DNA of 64,000 nt, taken from the NCBI GenBank assembly GCA_028456385.1, contig JALNQF010000157.1, forward strand, positions 37,440 to 101,439, given 5' to 3'. This document shows, piece by piece, positions 25,334 through 39,139 of the stretch (positions within the stretch are counted from its first letter, which is position 1; each line of letters opens with the position of its first letter). The notes below the pieces were generated by a model. The model did no database searches, had not been told where the DNA came from, and saw nothing but the letters and a program-made list of their open reading frames with translations. Source of the DNA: Ophiosphaerella korrae. Taxonomy: Eukaryota; Ascomycota; Dothideomycetes; Pleosporales; Phaeosphaeriaceae. The position numbers and the translations under genes were made by a program.

Positions 25334-28300
25334 CTTTACTAATCTAGTTATTATAAGAAGTAAAGCGTAAGTAGTATATAGTCTAGCTAATATAATAGTA
25401 GAAAGTTTAACTAAAATAAATAAAGCCCCTAGGAGTAGTTATAAGTCTAATAGCACTATATAGGAAATAATTAAAGACTAAATTAATAACTTAATCTTAG
25501 ATAAAGAAGATATAAAATTAGTAATTAATACTTTAGAAACGTAGAATAAGGAACTATAAGATTACGTAAAATAAAATAAGGTATAGATTAAAGCTATTAT
25601 TAAAAGCTAGAACTAAATAGAATTAATTATATAATACCTAGAGATAAGTATAATAAAGAAACTACTAAAGATACTTATCTTTAAGAAGTTTAATAAAATA
25701 AGAGAAAAACTAAGACCTTTTATAGCCTTAGTATAACTCTAGATAGATATATAAGTACTATACTTTAATATAGAAAAAAAGAAGGTAATATATATTAGAC
25801 TATATCTTAAAGAAAATATAATAAGATAGTATAAACCTTACTAGACTAACTATATAATATACTCTCTAATAACCTAGAAAGATAAGACTAGAGCTATCTT
25901 TAGAAGTTATAAATACTTTACTAAATAAATAAGAGTAGTATTTAGAGATATAGATATTACCTAATAAGCTAAAGAGAGACTTAAAAGACTTACGCAAAGT
26001 AAGAGTATTCTAGAATACGTATTATAGTTTAAATAACTATTATAAAATATAAAATAGAATAAATTAGCCCTAATATTACAATTTAAACAAGAACTAAACT
26101 CTAAAATCTAATACAAAATAATCTATATAGAGAAACTACAAATACTAGAAGCTCTAAAATAATAAGTAATTTAAATTAATAATAATCTTTAAGAATAGAA
26201 GAAGAATAAATATAGAGGTTATACCTAGAATTATAACAAGAGAGACCCTATAATCTTTAACGTAAATAAAGATAAAAAGAAAAAGAAGAATAAAGACTTT
26301 ACGTACTTTAACTATAGTAAACTAAGCTATTATATAAAGAACTACTAATTAAAGCTAAAGAAAGATATAGTATATTATAAATACAAGAAACTAGGACACT
26401 TTATAAAAGATTGTAGAAGTAAAGACTAAAAGAAAGATAAAGAAACTTAGTTAAAAATAACTAAGAAAAAGAAGAAAGTACTATAAGTATAAGCTAAACT
26501 TTAAGAGAAAGTAGCTAGGAGTAAAGAAGTATAATATATAATACTCTATTAAACCTTTTATTATAATAATAACTACTATATATACTTTTCTAGTAAATAG
26601 AGAGTAGTATAGTTCTTATAGAAATAGAGATATAAAGTAGCTATAATAAAAGAAAATAGAATAAAAGCTTAGCTAAAAAAAATAGCCTAAGTAATAAACC
26701 TACTAATAAAAGATTTAGAAGGAGAAGAACTCCTAATACTATTAATCTAGGCTAAAGAAGATATATAAGATAAAGAGACTACTATAGCTTTCTCTAAAAG
26801 ACTATAAGAAAGTAAGAAATAAGTAAGTATAAGAGGTATATAGTATACCTAGCTAGATATATATAGCTATAATAGCTATACAATAATAGATATAGAAGAA
26901 TAAAATAAAGAATATAAATTTATTTTAATATACTTAATAGTTATAAGTATAGAGGAAGTATATAAAGACTAAAAAGAATATAATCCTAAAGAAATAAAGT
27001 TTATACTATTTAAGGAATAGATAAAGTAATATATAGTTATAGTAAAAAGAATACCTATATAAAGAAAATAGTAATACTTTATAAAAAAAATATAATAGAT
27101 TAATAAAGCCAATATACTTAGAATACTAGTAGTATACTATATTCTAATAATAAATATACCTAAAAAAGACAAATACTAAGAAGAGGATAATAAGATAATA
27201 GATCTAAAATATCTAGTACACTTTAAAGTATTATAGATATTATACTTAGACAAGAATTATATTATATATAAGAACCCTAAAGTAAATAATAATATATAGC
27301 CTATATAAAGAAGAGGCTATAATTATAGAAGAGTAATTATAGTAGAAGATATCTAAGGATAAGAAATAACTCTAGAAGATAGATATGTAGTAGTAAGACC
27401 TAGCCTAAAACTATCTAAGAAATACGTCTATAAAAGATTATAGTATAAATATATAAATAATAAATATCTAAAATATAAAGAATATAAACTTAAAGTAGAG
27501 CTATAGCCTTAGAAAGATAGATAATTTATAAAAATACCTAAGTAAGAATAACTAAAAGGTATAAGAAGCTTATATATTATAAAAATAAGTATATACTAAA
27601 GAAAGAAAGTATAATTAATAATTAATAGTAGAGCTACAAGGAACTTTATATTAAAGAAATTTGTAGAAATATAAGGAATAAAGTATATAATAAAGAAATA
27701 CTCTTAATAACTAAGTATAATTAAAAGAAAACTATTTTAGGAACCTATTAAGTTTAAAACAGTTCTCTCTATATTAGAACTAAAAGAGATAATAATTAAA
27801 AATATAATTATAGATATAACAATAATTAATAATAAACAAGATATAATACTAAGTATACTATAGTTATAAATAACTAACCTATACATTAATTAGAGAATAG
27901 GAAAAATTAACTACTATAGAATAGATACGTTAAAGGCTAATATAAACACTTATAAAGGAAAATTCCTAGAAAAATATAAGAAATAAGAAGAATAGCTTAT
28001 AGAGCTAAAAGACTACCTTCTAAAATATTAACTATAGGACTTAGTAATAGAATTAGAAGAAAGTAAAAACGTAAGATAGAGCTTAGTCTACTAAAAAATA
28101 GAAGAAGAATCTAAAATTAAATAAGTATTTATCTAAAATATAATAAAAAAAAGATAGATAAAAGAATCTAAATCCTTAGTAGTATATAGACTTATATTTG
28201 TAGATAAGAAAAGAATAAATAATAAGAGACTCTACGTAGACTTTAAAAAAACTAACGTAATTATAAATAAAAACTAATACCTACTACTATAAATTAATAT

Positions 28301-30919
28301 AATATAGGATAAGCTATAAAAAGTAAGAATCTTTATAAAATTAGATATCTAAAACGCTTACTACTAGATTAGAATTAAAAAAGGTAATAAGTAGAAAATT
28401 GTATTTAGAACGTAGTATAGACTATATAAATATTTAGTTATACTATTTAGCTTAATAAACGCACTAGTAGTATTCTAAGAAAGAATTAATATAGTACTAA
28501 GAGAGTACTTAGACGTATTTATATTTATATACTTAGATAATATCTTTATATTCTTAGAAATAGAAGAAGAATACGTATAATATATATATAAAGTACTAGA
28601 GAAACTAGTAGAAAATAAACTATTTCTTAAAATAAGAAAATGTAAATTCTATATAAAGGAAATAGATTTCCTTAGATTTATTATTAAACTAGGAAAAATT
28701 AAGATTAACTTAGAAAAGATTAGGTTAATTAATAAATAGCTAACACTAAAAAACCTAAAAGAAGTATAATAATTTTATAGGCTAGCTAACTTCTATAGAA
28801 AGTTAATAGTAAGATAGTCTAAAGATATAGAACTAATAACTAAGCTTATAAAAAAAGATACGCTATTTAAATAGATAAAAGAATCTAATAAAGTATTTAA
28901 TAAGATTAAGAAGAAGTTTATAGAAAACCTAGTTATTAGAATATATAACTTAGACTTACTAGTAGTAGTAAAAATAGATATATCTAATTTAGTCTATAGA
29001 ATAGTACTAATACAAGAAGACCTAGAAACTAAAAAAAAATATTTAGTTAAATACTTCTCTAAGAAGATAAAAATAGTAGAACTTAATTACTTAATCTATA
29101 ATAAAGAAATACTAGTAATCTATAAAGTATTTAAATAATAGAGAGTATACTTATAAAGAGTAAAGTATTAGATAAAGGTCTATATAGACTATAAGAATCT
29201 TATAAGATTTATAATAAATAAAGAACTATTATAATAATATATAAGATAGTAGGAATTCCTATTAATATTTAATATAGAAATTATATATATAAAAGAGAAA
29301 GATAATTAATTTATAGACGCCTTTAGTAGAAGACTAGACTTATAAGAAGAAGTAAGCGCTACTAGTATAGTTTTAGTTAAGAATAAAGAAAGATACCTAG
29401 TCCTAAATATACCTAAAATAGCTATAATACTTAAAAAAACAAATAGCGAGCTAAATAAATAGATTTAGAAAGAAATAAAAGAAGTACCTAAAGAAATAAA
29501 AAAACTAAAAATCTAAAAAAGACTTATATAAGCCTATAGAAGAATATATATTCTAAGAAAGATTTAAAGAGAATTTATATAATAATTCTATAAATTACTA
29601 GTATATAGTTACTAAGGTATTAAGAAAATATTAGATAGACTACTACAAGACTATTATATTCTAAAAGTAAGATAACTAGTAATAGAAGTACTATAAGACT
29701 ATATAGAATATTAAAAAAATAAATATAGTAGATATATACTATATAGAATATTATAACTAGTAGAAGTACTAGAATAACTATAGAGAGTTATTACAATAGA
29801 CTTTATTACAAAATTATCTAAGTCTAAAGACTTAATATTAGAAGTTAAATATAATAAAATCTTAATAATAGTAGATAAGCTTATAAAGTACTTATACTTT
29901 AGGCTATATAAAGAAAAAAGTAGAATAGAGGTTACTATATACTAGGTTCTAGGAACTATAATTAGTTAATATAGACTACTAGATAAGATTATTATAGATA
30001 GAGATATACAATTTATATTAAAACTATAGGGAACAATAGTAGCGTAATTAAGAGTATAGTATATAATATCTATAGTATACTACTTATAAATAGATAGATA
30101 GTTAGAATAAATAAATTAGATAGTAGAACAATACTTAAGATACTACCTTAACTACAACTAAAATAATTAGGTATAGTTACTACTTATAGTATAGTTAGTA
30201 TATAATAGTATAAAGAATATAGTAATAAGAGTATTACTCTTCTTTATAAACTATAGATTTAAACCTAATATATATTAGATACTAAGAAATTAGATATCTT
30301 AGTCTTTAAAAAGAGAAAACTTTACTAATAGACTTAAAGATATATATAACTAGCTAAGATAAGATTTAGAATTTCTATATAATTAAATAGTAAAGTACTA
30401 TAATAAAAAGTATAAAGAAGGACTTTAATTTAGAAAGAAAGAAAAACTATAGTTAGTATAGAAAAATATTAAGAGTAAGTAACTAAGTTTAAAATTAGAC
30501 TACGTTAAGATAAGACTATATAAAATTAAGAAAGAAGTTATACTAGTTATATTTAAATTAAAGCTACTAAATAAGATAAGGATATACCTAACCTTTTATA
30601 TAGTACTACTTAAGATAGTACTATAAAACGTAGAACTACTAGTATATAAAGTAGATACGTATAGAGAATAAAAAGAATAAGAAGTTAAAAAAATCTTATA
30701 GTACTAGTTTTACAATAAAAGAAACTACTACTTAGTAGAATAGATAGGTATAGACAAAAAAGGATAACTATAAGAGAAAATATAAGAACTAGAAGATAAT
30801 CTTAATTACTTTAAGAAACTAAAGGACTTCTAAAGTTAAAACCCTCTAGAACGCCTAGTAGTAAACTAAGAGAACTAATATTACTACTACTAGATAAAGA
30901 GATAATAAAATTGTATAAT
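24902..30919 (+). mobile_element. chromo-6: chromodomain gypsy element lacking its 3' tail, left half of a composite
   Basis: The 5' LTR (24902-25333) is followed by Gag, protease, RT, integrase and chromodomain (~30,660-30,840) in one orientation. The second Gag zinc knuckle near 26,370-26,420 still has its His and last Cys (KKLGHFIKDC), so RIP is lighter here. RT has YLDN near 28,545. The internal region is 5,586 bp, about 560 bp shorter than in chromo-3, because the ~600-bp tail after the chromodomain is cut to ~40 bp and the purine tract is gone. It then joins directly to the LTR at 30920. The 5-mer before it, ATATA, is repeated after chromo-7 at 37949-37953. Confidence 0.9.
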
Positions 30920-31346
30920 TGTTATAGGTGTAATAGAAGAAATCGAGATAGAACTAATTAATCCTAACTTAGACGTTAAAGGAATATAGGACGAGTAAAG
31001 TAATAATCTTAATTAGGAGGCTATACATAATTAGGACACCTAGGGTAATCTATAATCTATAGACTCTTAGTATTAATAGATTATAGATTAGGCTAATCTA
31101 CGATTTACTAGTCTTAGTAACTATAGATTATAGATTATAACAAGTATATAGATAGTAGAATATATATTATTAGAATAGTATTAGTAATTTAATCTTTTAA
31201 CTATAGAACGCTAGTATAAAATAGTTACAAAATATCTTCTACTATTTATAGTTATTATAGATCCTAATACAAGCTTTTGTTATTACTTTATAATCTACTA
31301 ACCTTTAATATAAGTACTTGTAGTTAACGATAGGTAGCCTATAATA
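30920..31346 (+). repeat. Middle LTR of the chromo-6/chromo-7 composite (5' LTR of chromo-7)
   Basis: The start TGTTATAGG is intact and the end reads CCTATAATA. It is 427 bp. The bases just before it (TTGTATAAT) are not a purine tract, unlike those before every other 3' LTR here, so it is best seen as the 5' LTR of chromo-7 rather than the 3' LTR of chromo-6. Confidence 0.85.
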
Positions 31347-34300
31347 CCTTGCTAATTTAGTTATTACGAGAAGTAAAGTGTAAGTAACGTATAGTCTAGC
31401 TAATACGATAGTAGAAAGTTTAACTAAGAAAGTAGCTAAAGTACCTATAAGTAGTTATAAGTTAGATAATATAGTATAGAAGGATATTAAGAACTATATA
31501 AATAATCTAATTTCTAAAAAAGAAGATGTAAAAATAGTAATTAATACTTTAGAAATATAGAATAAAGAACTATAAGATTACGTAAAGTAAAATAAAGTAT
31601 AGATTAAGGCTATTATTAAAGGCTAGAACTAGATAGAAATAATTACTTAAAGACTAGAGATAAGTACAACAAAGAAACTACTAAAGATACTTATTCTTAA
31701 AAAGTTTAATAGAATAAGAGAGAAACTAAGACCTTTTATTATATTAGTATAACTCTAGATAGATATACAAGTACTACACGTTAATATAGAAGAGAAAAAG
31801 GTAATATATATTAGACTACACTTTAAAGAAGACGTAATAAGATAGTATAAGCCTTACTAGACAAATTACACGATATACTCTCTAATAACCTAGAAAGACA
31901 AGACTAAAGCTATCTTTAGAAGTTATAAATACTTTACTAAATAAATAAGAGTAGTATTTAGAGATATAGATATTACCTAATAAGTAGAAGAGTAGCTAGA
32001 AAAGCTTATACAAAATTAAAGTATTCCTAAGTACGTATTATAATTTAAATAACTATCCTAAAATATAGAATAGAACGAGTTAGCCTTAATGTAACGATTT
32101 AAATAAGGACTAAATTCTAAGATCTAATACAAGATAATATATATAGAGAAACTAAGGATACTAGAAGCCTTAAAGTAATAAGTAATATAAATAGACAATA
32201 ATCTTTAAGAATAGAAGAAGAATAAATATAGAGGTTATACCTAGAATTATAACAAGAGAGACCTAATAGTCTTTAACGCTAACAAGGATAAGAAGAAGAA
32301 AAAGAAGAATAAAGACTTTACGTACTTTAATTATAGTAAACTAGGCTACTACGTAAAAGACTACTAATTACAAAAGAAGAGAGATATAGTATATTATAAA
32401 TATAGGAAACTAGGACACTTTATAAAAGACTATAGAAGTAAAGACCTAAAGAAAGAAACCTAGTTAAAGATAACTAAAAAGAAGAAAGAAGTACTATAAG
32501 TATAGGCTAAACCTTAGGAGAAAGTAGCTAAGAGTAAAGAAGTATAATATATAATACTCTATTAGACCTTTTATTATAACAACAACTACTGTATATATCT
32601 TTCTAGTAAGTAAAGAGTAGTATAGTTCTTATAGAAATAGAGATATAGAGTAGCTATAATAAAAAAAAGAATAAAAGCTTAGCTAGAAGAAATAGCCTAA
32701 GTAATAGACTTACTAATAGAAGATTTAAAAAGAGAAGAACTCTTAGTACTATTAATCTAGGCTAAAGGACTAGTACTAGATAAAGAGACTACTATAGCTA
32801 CTTCTAAAGGACTATAAAAAAGTAAGAGATAAGTTAGTATAAAAAGTATAGAGTACGCCTAGCTAATAATATATAGCTATAATAGCTATATAATAATAGA
32901 TATAGAAGAATAAAATAAAAAATAGAAGTTTATTTAAATATACTTAATAGTTATAAGTATAGAGGAAGCGTATAAAGACTAAAAAGAACGTAATCTTAAA
33001 GAAATAAAGTTTATACTATTTTAAGAATAGATAAAGTAATATATAGTTATAGTAAAGAGAATACTTATATAAAGAGAGTAGTAATACCTTATAAGAAAAA
33101 TATAATAGATTAATAAAGCCTATATACTAAGAGTACTAGTAGTATACTATATTCTAATAATAAATATACTTAGTAAAGACAAGTACTAAGAAAGGGATAA
33201 TAAAATAATAGATCTAAAACATTTAGTATATTTTAAAGTATTATAGATATTATACGTAGATAAAAATTACGTTATATATAGAAATCCTAAAGTAAATAAT
33301 AATTTATAGCCTATAAGAAGAAAAGGCTATAACTATACAAGAGTAATTCTAGTAAAAGATATCTAAGGATAGGAAATAATTCTAGAAGATAGATACGTAG
33401 TAATAAAGCCTAGACTTAAACTAACTAAGAAATACGTCTAAGGAGGACTATAGTATAAATATATAAATAATAAATATCTAAAATATAAAGAATATAAACT
33501 TAAAGTAAAGTTATAGCTCTAGAAAAATAGTTAATTTATAAAGTTACCTAAGTAAGAAAAGCTAGAAAGTGTAAGAAGTCTATATATTATAAAAATAGGT
33601 ATATACTAAGGAAAGAAAGTATAATTAATAATTAATAGTAGAGCTACAAGAAACTTTATATTAAAGAAGTTTGTAGAAATACAAGGAATAAGGTATATAA
33701 TAAAGAAATACTCTTAACAACTAAGTATAATTAAAAGAAAACTATTCTAGGAACCTATTAGGTTCGAAATAGTTCTCTCTATATTAGAACTAGAAGGGAT
33801 AATAATTAAGAATATAGTTATAGATATAATAACAATTAATAATAAACAAGATATTATATTAGGTATACTATAGTTATAAATAACTAACCTATATATTAAT
33901 TAGAGAATAGGAAAAATTAATTACTATAGAATAGAGATACTAAAAGCTAATATTAGTACTTATAAAGGAGAATTTCTTAAAGAATATAAGAAATAGGAAA
34001 AATAGCTTATAGAACTAGAAGATTATCTTCTAGAATATTAACTATAGGACTTAGTAATAGAACTAGAAGAAGCTAAAGACGTAGGATAGAGCCCTATCTA
34101 TTAAAAAATAGAAGAAGAATCTAAAATTAAACAAGTATTTATCTAAAACGTAATAAAGAAAGGATAGATAAGAGAGTCTAAATCTTTAGTAGTATATAGA
34201 CTTATATTTATAGACAAAAAAGGAATAAATAATAAGAGACTCTACGTAGATTTTAGGAAAACTAACGTAATTATAAATAAGAACTAATACCTATTACTAT

Positions 34301-37145
34301 AAATAGATAAGATATAAGATAGACTATAAAGAGTAAAGATCTTTATAAAGCTAGAAATCTAGAACGCCTACTACTAGATTAGAATTAAAAAAGGTAATAA
34401 GTAGAAGATAGTATTTAGAATATAGTATAGACTATACAAGTACTTAGTTATACTATTTAGCTTAACAAACGTACTAGTAGTATTCTAAGAGAGGATTAAT
34501 ATAGTACTAAGAGAGTACTTAGATATATTTATATTTATATACTTAGACGATATCCTTATATTCTTAGAAATAGAGGAAGAACACGTACAATATATATATA
34601 AGGTACTAAAGAAACTAGTAGAAAATAAACTATTTCTTAAGATAAGAAAATACAAGTTCTATATAAAGGAAATAGATTTCCTTAGATTTATTATTAAACT
34701 AGGAAAAATTAAGATTAACCTAGAAAAGATTAAGTTAATTAATAAATAGCTAACACTAAAAAACCTAAAAGAAGTATAATAGTTTTATAGACTAGTAAAC
34801 TTTTATAGAAAGTTAATAGTAAGATAGTCTAAAGATATAGAACTAATAACTAAGCTTATAAAAAAAGATATACTATTTAAATAAATAAAGGAATACAAAG
34901 AAGTATTTAAAAAGATTAAGAAGAAGTTTATAAAAAACCTAGTTATTAGAATATATAACTTAGACCTACTAGTAATAGTAAAGATAGATGTATCTAATTT
35001 AGTCTATAGAATAGTACTAATATAAGAAGACCTAGAAACTAAAAAGGAATACTTAGTTAAATACTTCTCTAAGAAGATAAAGATAGTAGAACTTAACTAC
35101 TTAATCTACAATAAAGAAATACTAGTAATCTATAAAGTATTTAAATAATAGAGAGTATACTTATAAGGAGTAAAGTATTAAATAAAAGTTTATATAGACT
35201 ACAAGAATCTTATAAGATTTATAATAAATAAGGAATTATTACAATACTATATAAGATAGTAGGAATTCCTATTAATATTTAATATAGAAATAATATATAT
35301 AAAAGAGAAAGACAATTAGTTTATAGATACTCTTAGTAGAAGACTAGACTTATAAGAAGAAGTAAGTACTACTAGTATAGTTCTAGTTAAGAATAAAGAA
35401 AGATATTTAGTCCTAAATATACCTAAGATAGCTATAATACTTAAAAGAACAAGTAGTAAGCTAGATAAATAGATTTAGAAAACAATATAGGAAGTATCTA
35501 AAGAAATAAAAAAACTAGAAATCTAAGAAGGATTTGTATAAGCTTATAGAAAAACGTATATCCTAGAAAAAATCTAAAGAGAATTTATATAACAATTCTA
35601 TAAACTACTAGTATATAGCTACTAAGGTATTAACAAAATATTAGATAGACTACTATAAGACTATTATATTTTAAGAGTAAGACAATTAGTAATAGAAGTA
35701 CTACGAGACTATATAGAATACTAGAGAAATAAATATAGTAGATATATACTATATAGAATACTATAACTAGTAAAAGTACTAAAATAACTATAAAGAGTTA
35801 TTATAATAGACTTTATTACAAAGCTACCTAAATTAAAAGACTTAGTATTAGGAATTAAGTATAATAGAATCCTAATAATAGTAGATAAACTAACAAAGTA
35901 TATATACTTCTAACTATATAAAGAAAGGAGTAGGATAGAGGTTACTATATACTAGGTTCTAGGAACTATAATTAGTTAATATAAACTACTAGATAAAATT
36001 ATTATAGATAGAGATATACAATTTATATTAAAACTATAGAGAATAATAACAGCGTAATTAAGAATATAACACGTAATGTCTATAGTATACTACTTATAAA
36101 TAGATAGATAGTTAGAATAAATAAATTAGATAGTAGAATAGTACTTAAAATACTACCTTAACTATAACTAGAATAATTAGGTACAACTACTACCTATAGT
36201 ATAGTTAGTATACAATAGCGTAATAAATATAGTAATAAGAGTATTACTCTTCTTTATAAACTATAGATTTAAGCCTAATATATACTAAATACTAAGAAAC
36301 TAGATATCTTAGTCTCTAAGAAGAGAAAACTTTACTAATAGACTTAAAGATATATATAATTAATTAAGATAAGACGTAGAGTTCCTATATAACTAAATAG
36401 TAAAGTATTATAATAAGAAGTATAAAAAAAAACCTTAATTTAGAGAAGAAGAAAAAGTATAGTTAACTAGAAAGAATATTAAGAGTAAACAACCTAGCTT
36501 AAAACTAGACTATATTAAGATAAGACTATATAAAATTAAGAAAGAAGTTATACTAGTTATATTTAAATTAAAACTACTAAACAAGATAAAGATATACTTA
36601 ATATTCTATATAGCTTTACTAGAACAAGTACTACAAGATATAAAACTACTAGTATACGAAGTAGATATATATAGAGAATAAGAAAAATAAGAAGTTAAAG
36701 AAATCCTAGTATACTAGTTCTATAATAGAAGAAACTACTACTTAGTAGAATAGATAGGCACGAATAAAAAAGGGCAACTATAGGAAAAAATATAGGAACT
36801 AGAGGATAACCTTAATTACTTTAAGAAACTAGAGGAGTTCTAAAGTTAAAACATTTTAGAATACCTAGTAGTAAACTAAGAGAACTAATATTACTACTAA
36901 TAGATAGAGAGATAATAAGAACGTCTAATATAAAATCTACTATAATAAACGCCTTATCTAAGTCTAGCTTAGCTTCTAGAGCTACTAACTATTTAGCTAA
37001 TTTCTTATTATTTAAGGCCTTTATCTTATAAAGATAAAAGAGATAAGCTTAATTCTTTACTAGCTTACTTTACGCTAGCTCCTAGATTTACTTATACTTA
37101 GCTTTAGCCTCTACAATTTAAGATAGTAATTTCTCTTAAGTTTAG

Positions 37146-37376
37146 TTAATAGCTTTCCCTATTATTATTAAGCCTAGACGTAAGAATAAGTATAATAAAT
37201 ATATACTTAGAAAGAGAAATACTAGATACGTTATAAGAACTACGTATATTTATATAAATATACGCTTTATAAGCCCTACTATTATTTATAGAAATAATAT
37301 AAAGAAGAGACTTAGGGTTTAATTTAGGAGAAGCGTAACAAGAATAAAGAAATATTTTAATACTATTACGTAACAC
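37146..37376 (-). other. Antisense open frame in the chromo-7 tail
   Basis: This 76-codon frame without a stop lies on the strand opposite to gag-pol, in the tail between chromodomain and 3' LTR. It is the only open frame of this size that opens on a start codon in the first 49 kb, where TAA and TAG are everywhere. The same frame is open for 70 codons in chromo-8 (plus strand, 41574-41783). Matching stretches include IFLYS near the start and YKxYIYxN with SxSLxKY further on. A related but broken frame is seen in chromo-4 near 14,455-14,620. It may be what is left of an extra antisense gene carried by the element. No known domain is recognised. Confidence 0.4.
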
Positions 37377-37517
37377 ATAATTAGTAAGAAGATAGTAATA
37401 ACGTATAGATAAAATAAGTATAAAAGAGGATAAGGAACTCTATATTAATAAAGAAACTAGTTTAATAACTCTAGCTCTAGGATAGATATACTAGGACCTA
37501 TCTAGAGGAAGAGATAG

Positions 37518-37948
37518 TATTATAGGTATAATAGAAGAAATTAAAATAGAACTAATTAATCCTAACTTAGACGTTAAAGGAATATAAGACGAGTAAGGTA
37601 ATAATCTTAATTAGGAGGCTACATACAATTAAGACACCTAGAGTAATCTATAATCTATAGACTTTTAGTATTAATAGATTATAGATTAGGCTAATCTATA
37701 ATCTACTAGTCTTAGTAACTATAGATTATAGATTATAATAACTATATAGTTAGTAGTAATACGTATTATTAGGATAGTATTAGTAATTTAATCCTTTAAC
37801 TATAGAACGCTAGTACAAGATAGTTATAAAATATCTTCTACTATTTATAGTTATTATAGATCCTAATATAAGCTTTTGTTATTACTTCGTAATCTACTAA
37901 CTTCTTTTAAGATAGGCTCCTGTAGTTAATAATAGGAGGCCTGTTATA
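37518..37948 (+). repeat. 3' LTR of chromo-7
   Basis: It starts TATTATAGG after a purine tract and ends CCTGTTATA, and is 431 bp. It is followed by ATATA, the same 5-mer that precedes the LTR at 24902. Confidence 0.85.
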
Positions 37949-39139
37949 ATATAGATTATTTTATACTAAATTCTTACTTTTAGTCTTTATTTAAATTATA
38001 ATATTAGAGATAGCTTTTTCTATTCTATATTTTGTAATAGTTATTTAAACTATAATATATATTTAGGAATACTCTTGTATTATATAAGCTGCTTAAGCTT
38101 TTCTTTAGCTTATTAGGTAATATCTTTATCTCTAAATACTACTTTTATTTATTTAGTAAAGTATTTATAACTTCTAAAGATATCTTTTATTTTATCCTTC
38201 TATATTCCTAGAGTATATATTATATAGTCTATCTAGTAAAGTTTAAACTATCTTATTATATTCTCTTTAAGGTATATTCTAATATATATTACTTTTTTTT
38301 CTTTATCGTTAAAGTATAGTACTTATATATTAATCTAGAGTTATACTAATATTATAAAGGGTCTTAGTTTTTCTTTTATTTTATTAAACTTCTTAAGTAT
38401 AAGTATCTTAGGTAGTTTCTTTATTATACTTATCTCTAGTTTCTAGGTAATTTATTCTATTATTTTCTATACTTTTATAGTTACTTTAATCTAAGCTTTA
38501 TTTTAGTTAATATAATCTTATAGTTCTTTATTCTACGTTTCTAGAGTATTAATTATTAGTTGTATATCTCCTTTCTTAGTAATTAGGTTATTTAGGTATA
38601 TCTTAACTACTAGCTAGTTAGTTCTATCTAACTTATAACTACTTAGAAGTACTTTACTTCCTTTCTTAGTTAAACTCTTTACTATTATATTAGCTTAGAC
38701 TATATACTACTTACGCTTTACTTCTTCTAATACCTAAATTAGTAAGGTATAACGTAGTTACCTATTATTAACTACAAGTAATCTTACTATAGTATTAGTA
38801 GATTAGGAAGTAATAGTAAAAACTTATATAGTAATTAGTAATAACTATAAATAATAGTTAATTTGTATATATAATATTAAGTATTAGTATTCTAGGTTAG
38901 AGATTAGATTACTAATACTATCCTAATAATACGTATCCTTACTAACTATATACTTCTATTAATTCTCTAGCTTTATAGCTTTATAATTACTAAGCCTTAT
39001 AAAGTTATAAAGTTATTACGTATTCTTGTTATAATTAACTTCCTAATTAAGGTTATTACTTTACTCGTCTATTACTTTGTTAGCACTTAGGTTAGAGCTA
39101 ATTAGTTCTATCTCGGTTCTTCTTATTACTCTTATAACA
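37949..39139 (-). mobile_element. chromo-5, right part: start of Gag and 5' LTR, minus strand
   Basis: The Gag sequence interrupted at 24901 continues here after the ATATA target duplication, collinear with chromo-4 from ~19,640 to the 5' LTR. The 5' LTR is 38748-39139 (start TATAACGTA, end CTTATAACA, 392 bp). Together the two parts give a chromo-5 element truncated only at its 3' side. Confidence 0.85.
38748..39139 (-). repeat. 5' LTR of chromo-5
   Basis: This 392-bp LTR shares the TTACCTATTATTAACTACAAG start with the chromo-4 3' LTR. The plus-strand end CTTATAACA keeps the CA dinucleotide. Confidence 0.75.

Larger units (their letters stand above)
31347..37948 (+). mobile_element. chromo-7: full-length chromodomain gypsy element, right half of the composite
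   Basis: With the LTR at 30920-31346 this forms a complete element. Gag starts near 31,390, zinc knuckles lie at ~32,320-32,450, RT at ~34,190-34,760, integrase at ~35,570-36,300 and the chromodomain at ~36,670-36,850. A ~600-bp tail and a purine tract (AGAGGAAGAGATAG) precede the 3' LTR at 37518. RT keeps the YLDD active-site motif (YLDDILIF near 34,535), which is YLDN in chromo-3 and chromo-6. The element is still full of stops and not functional. Confidence 0.9.
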
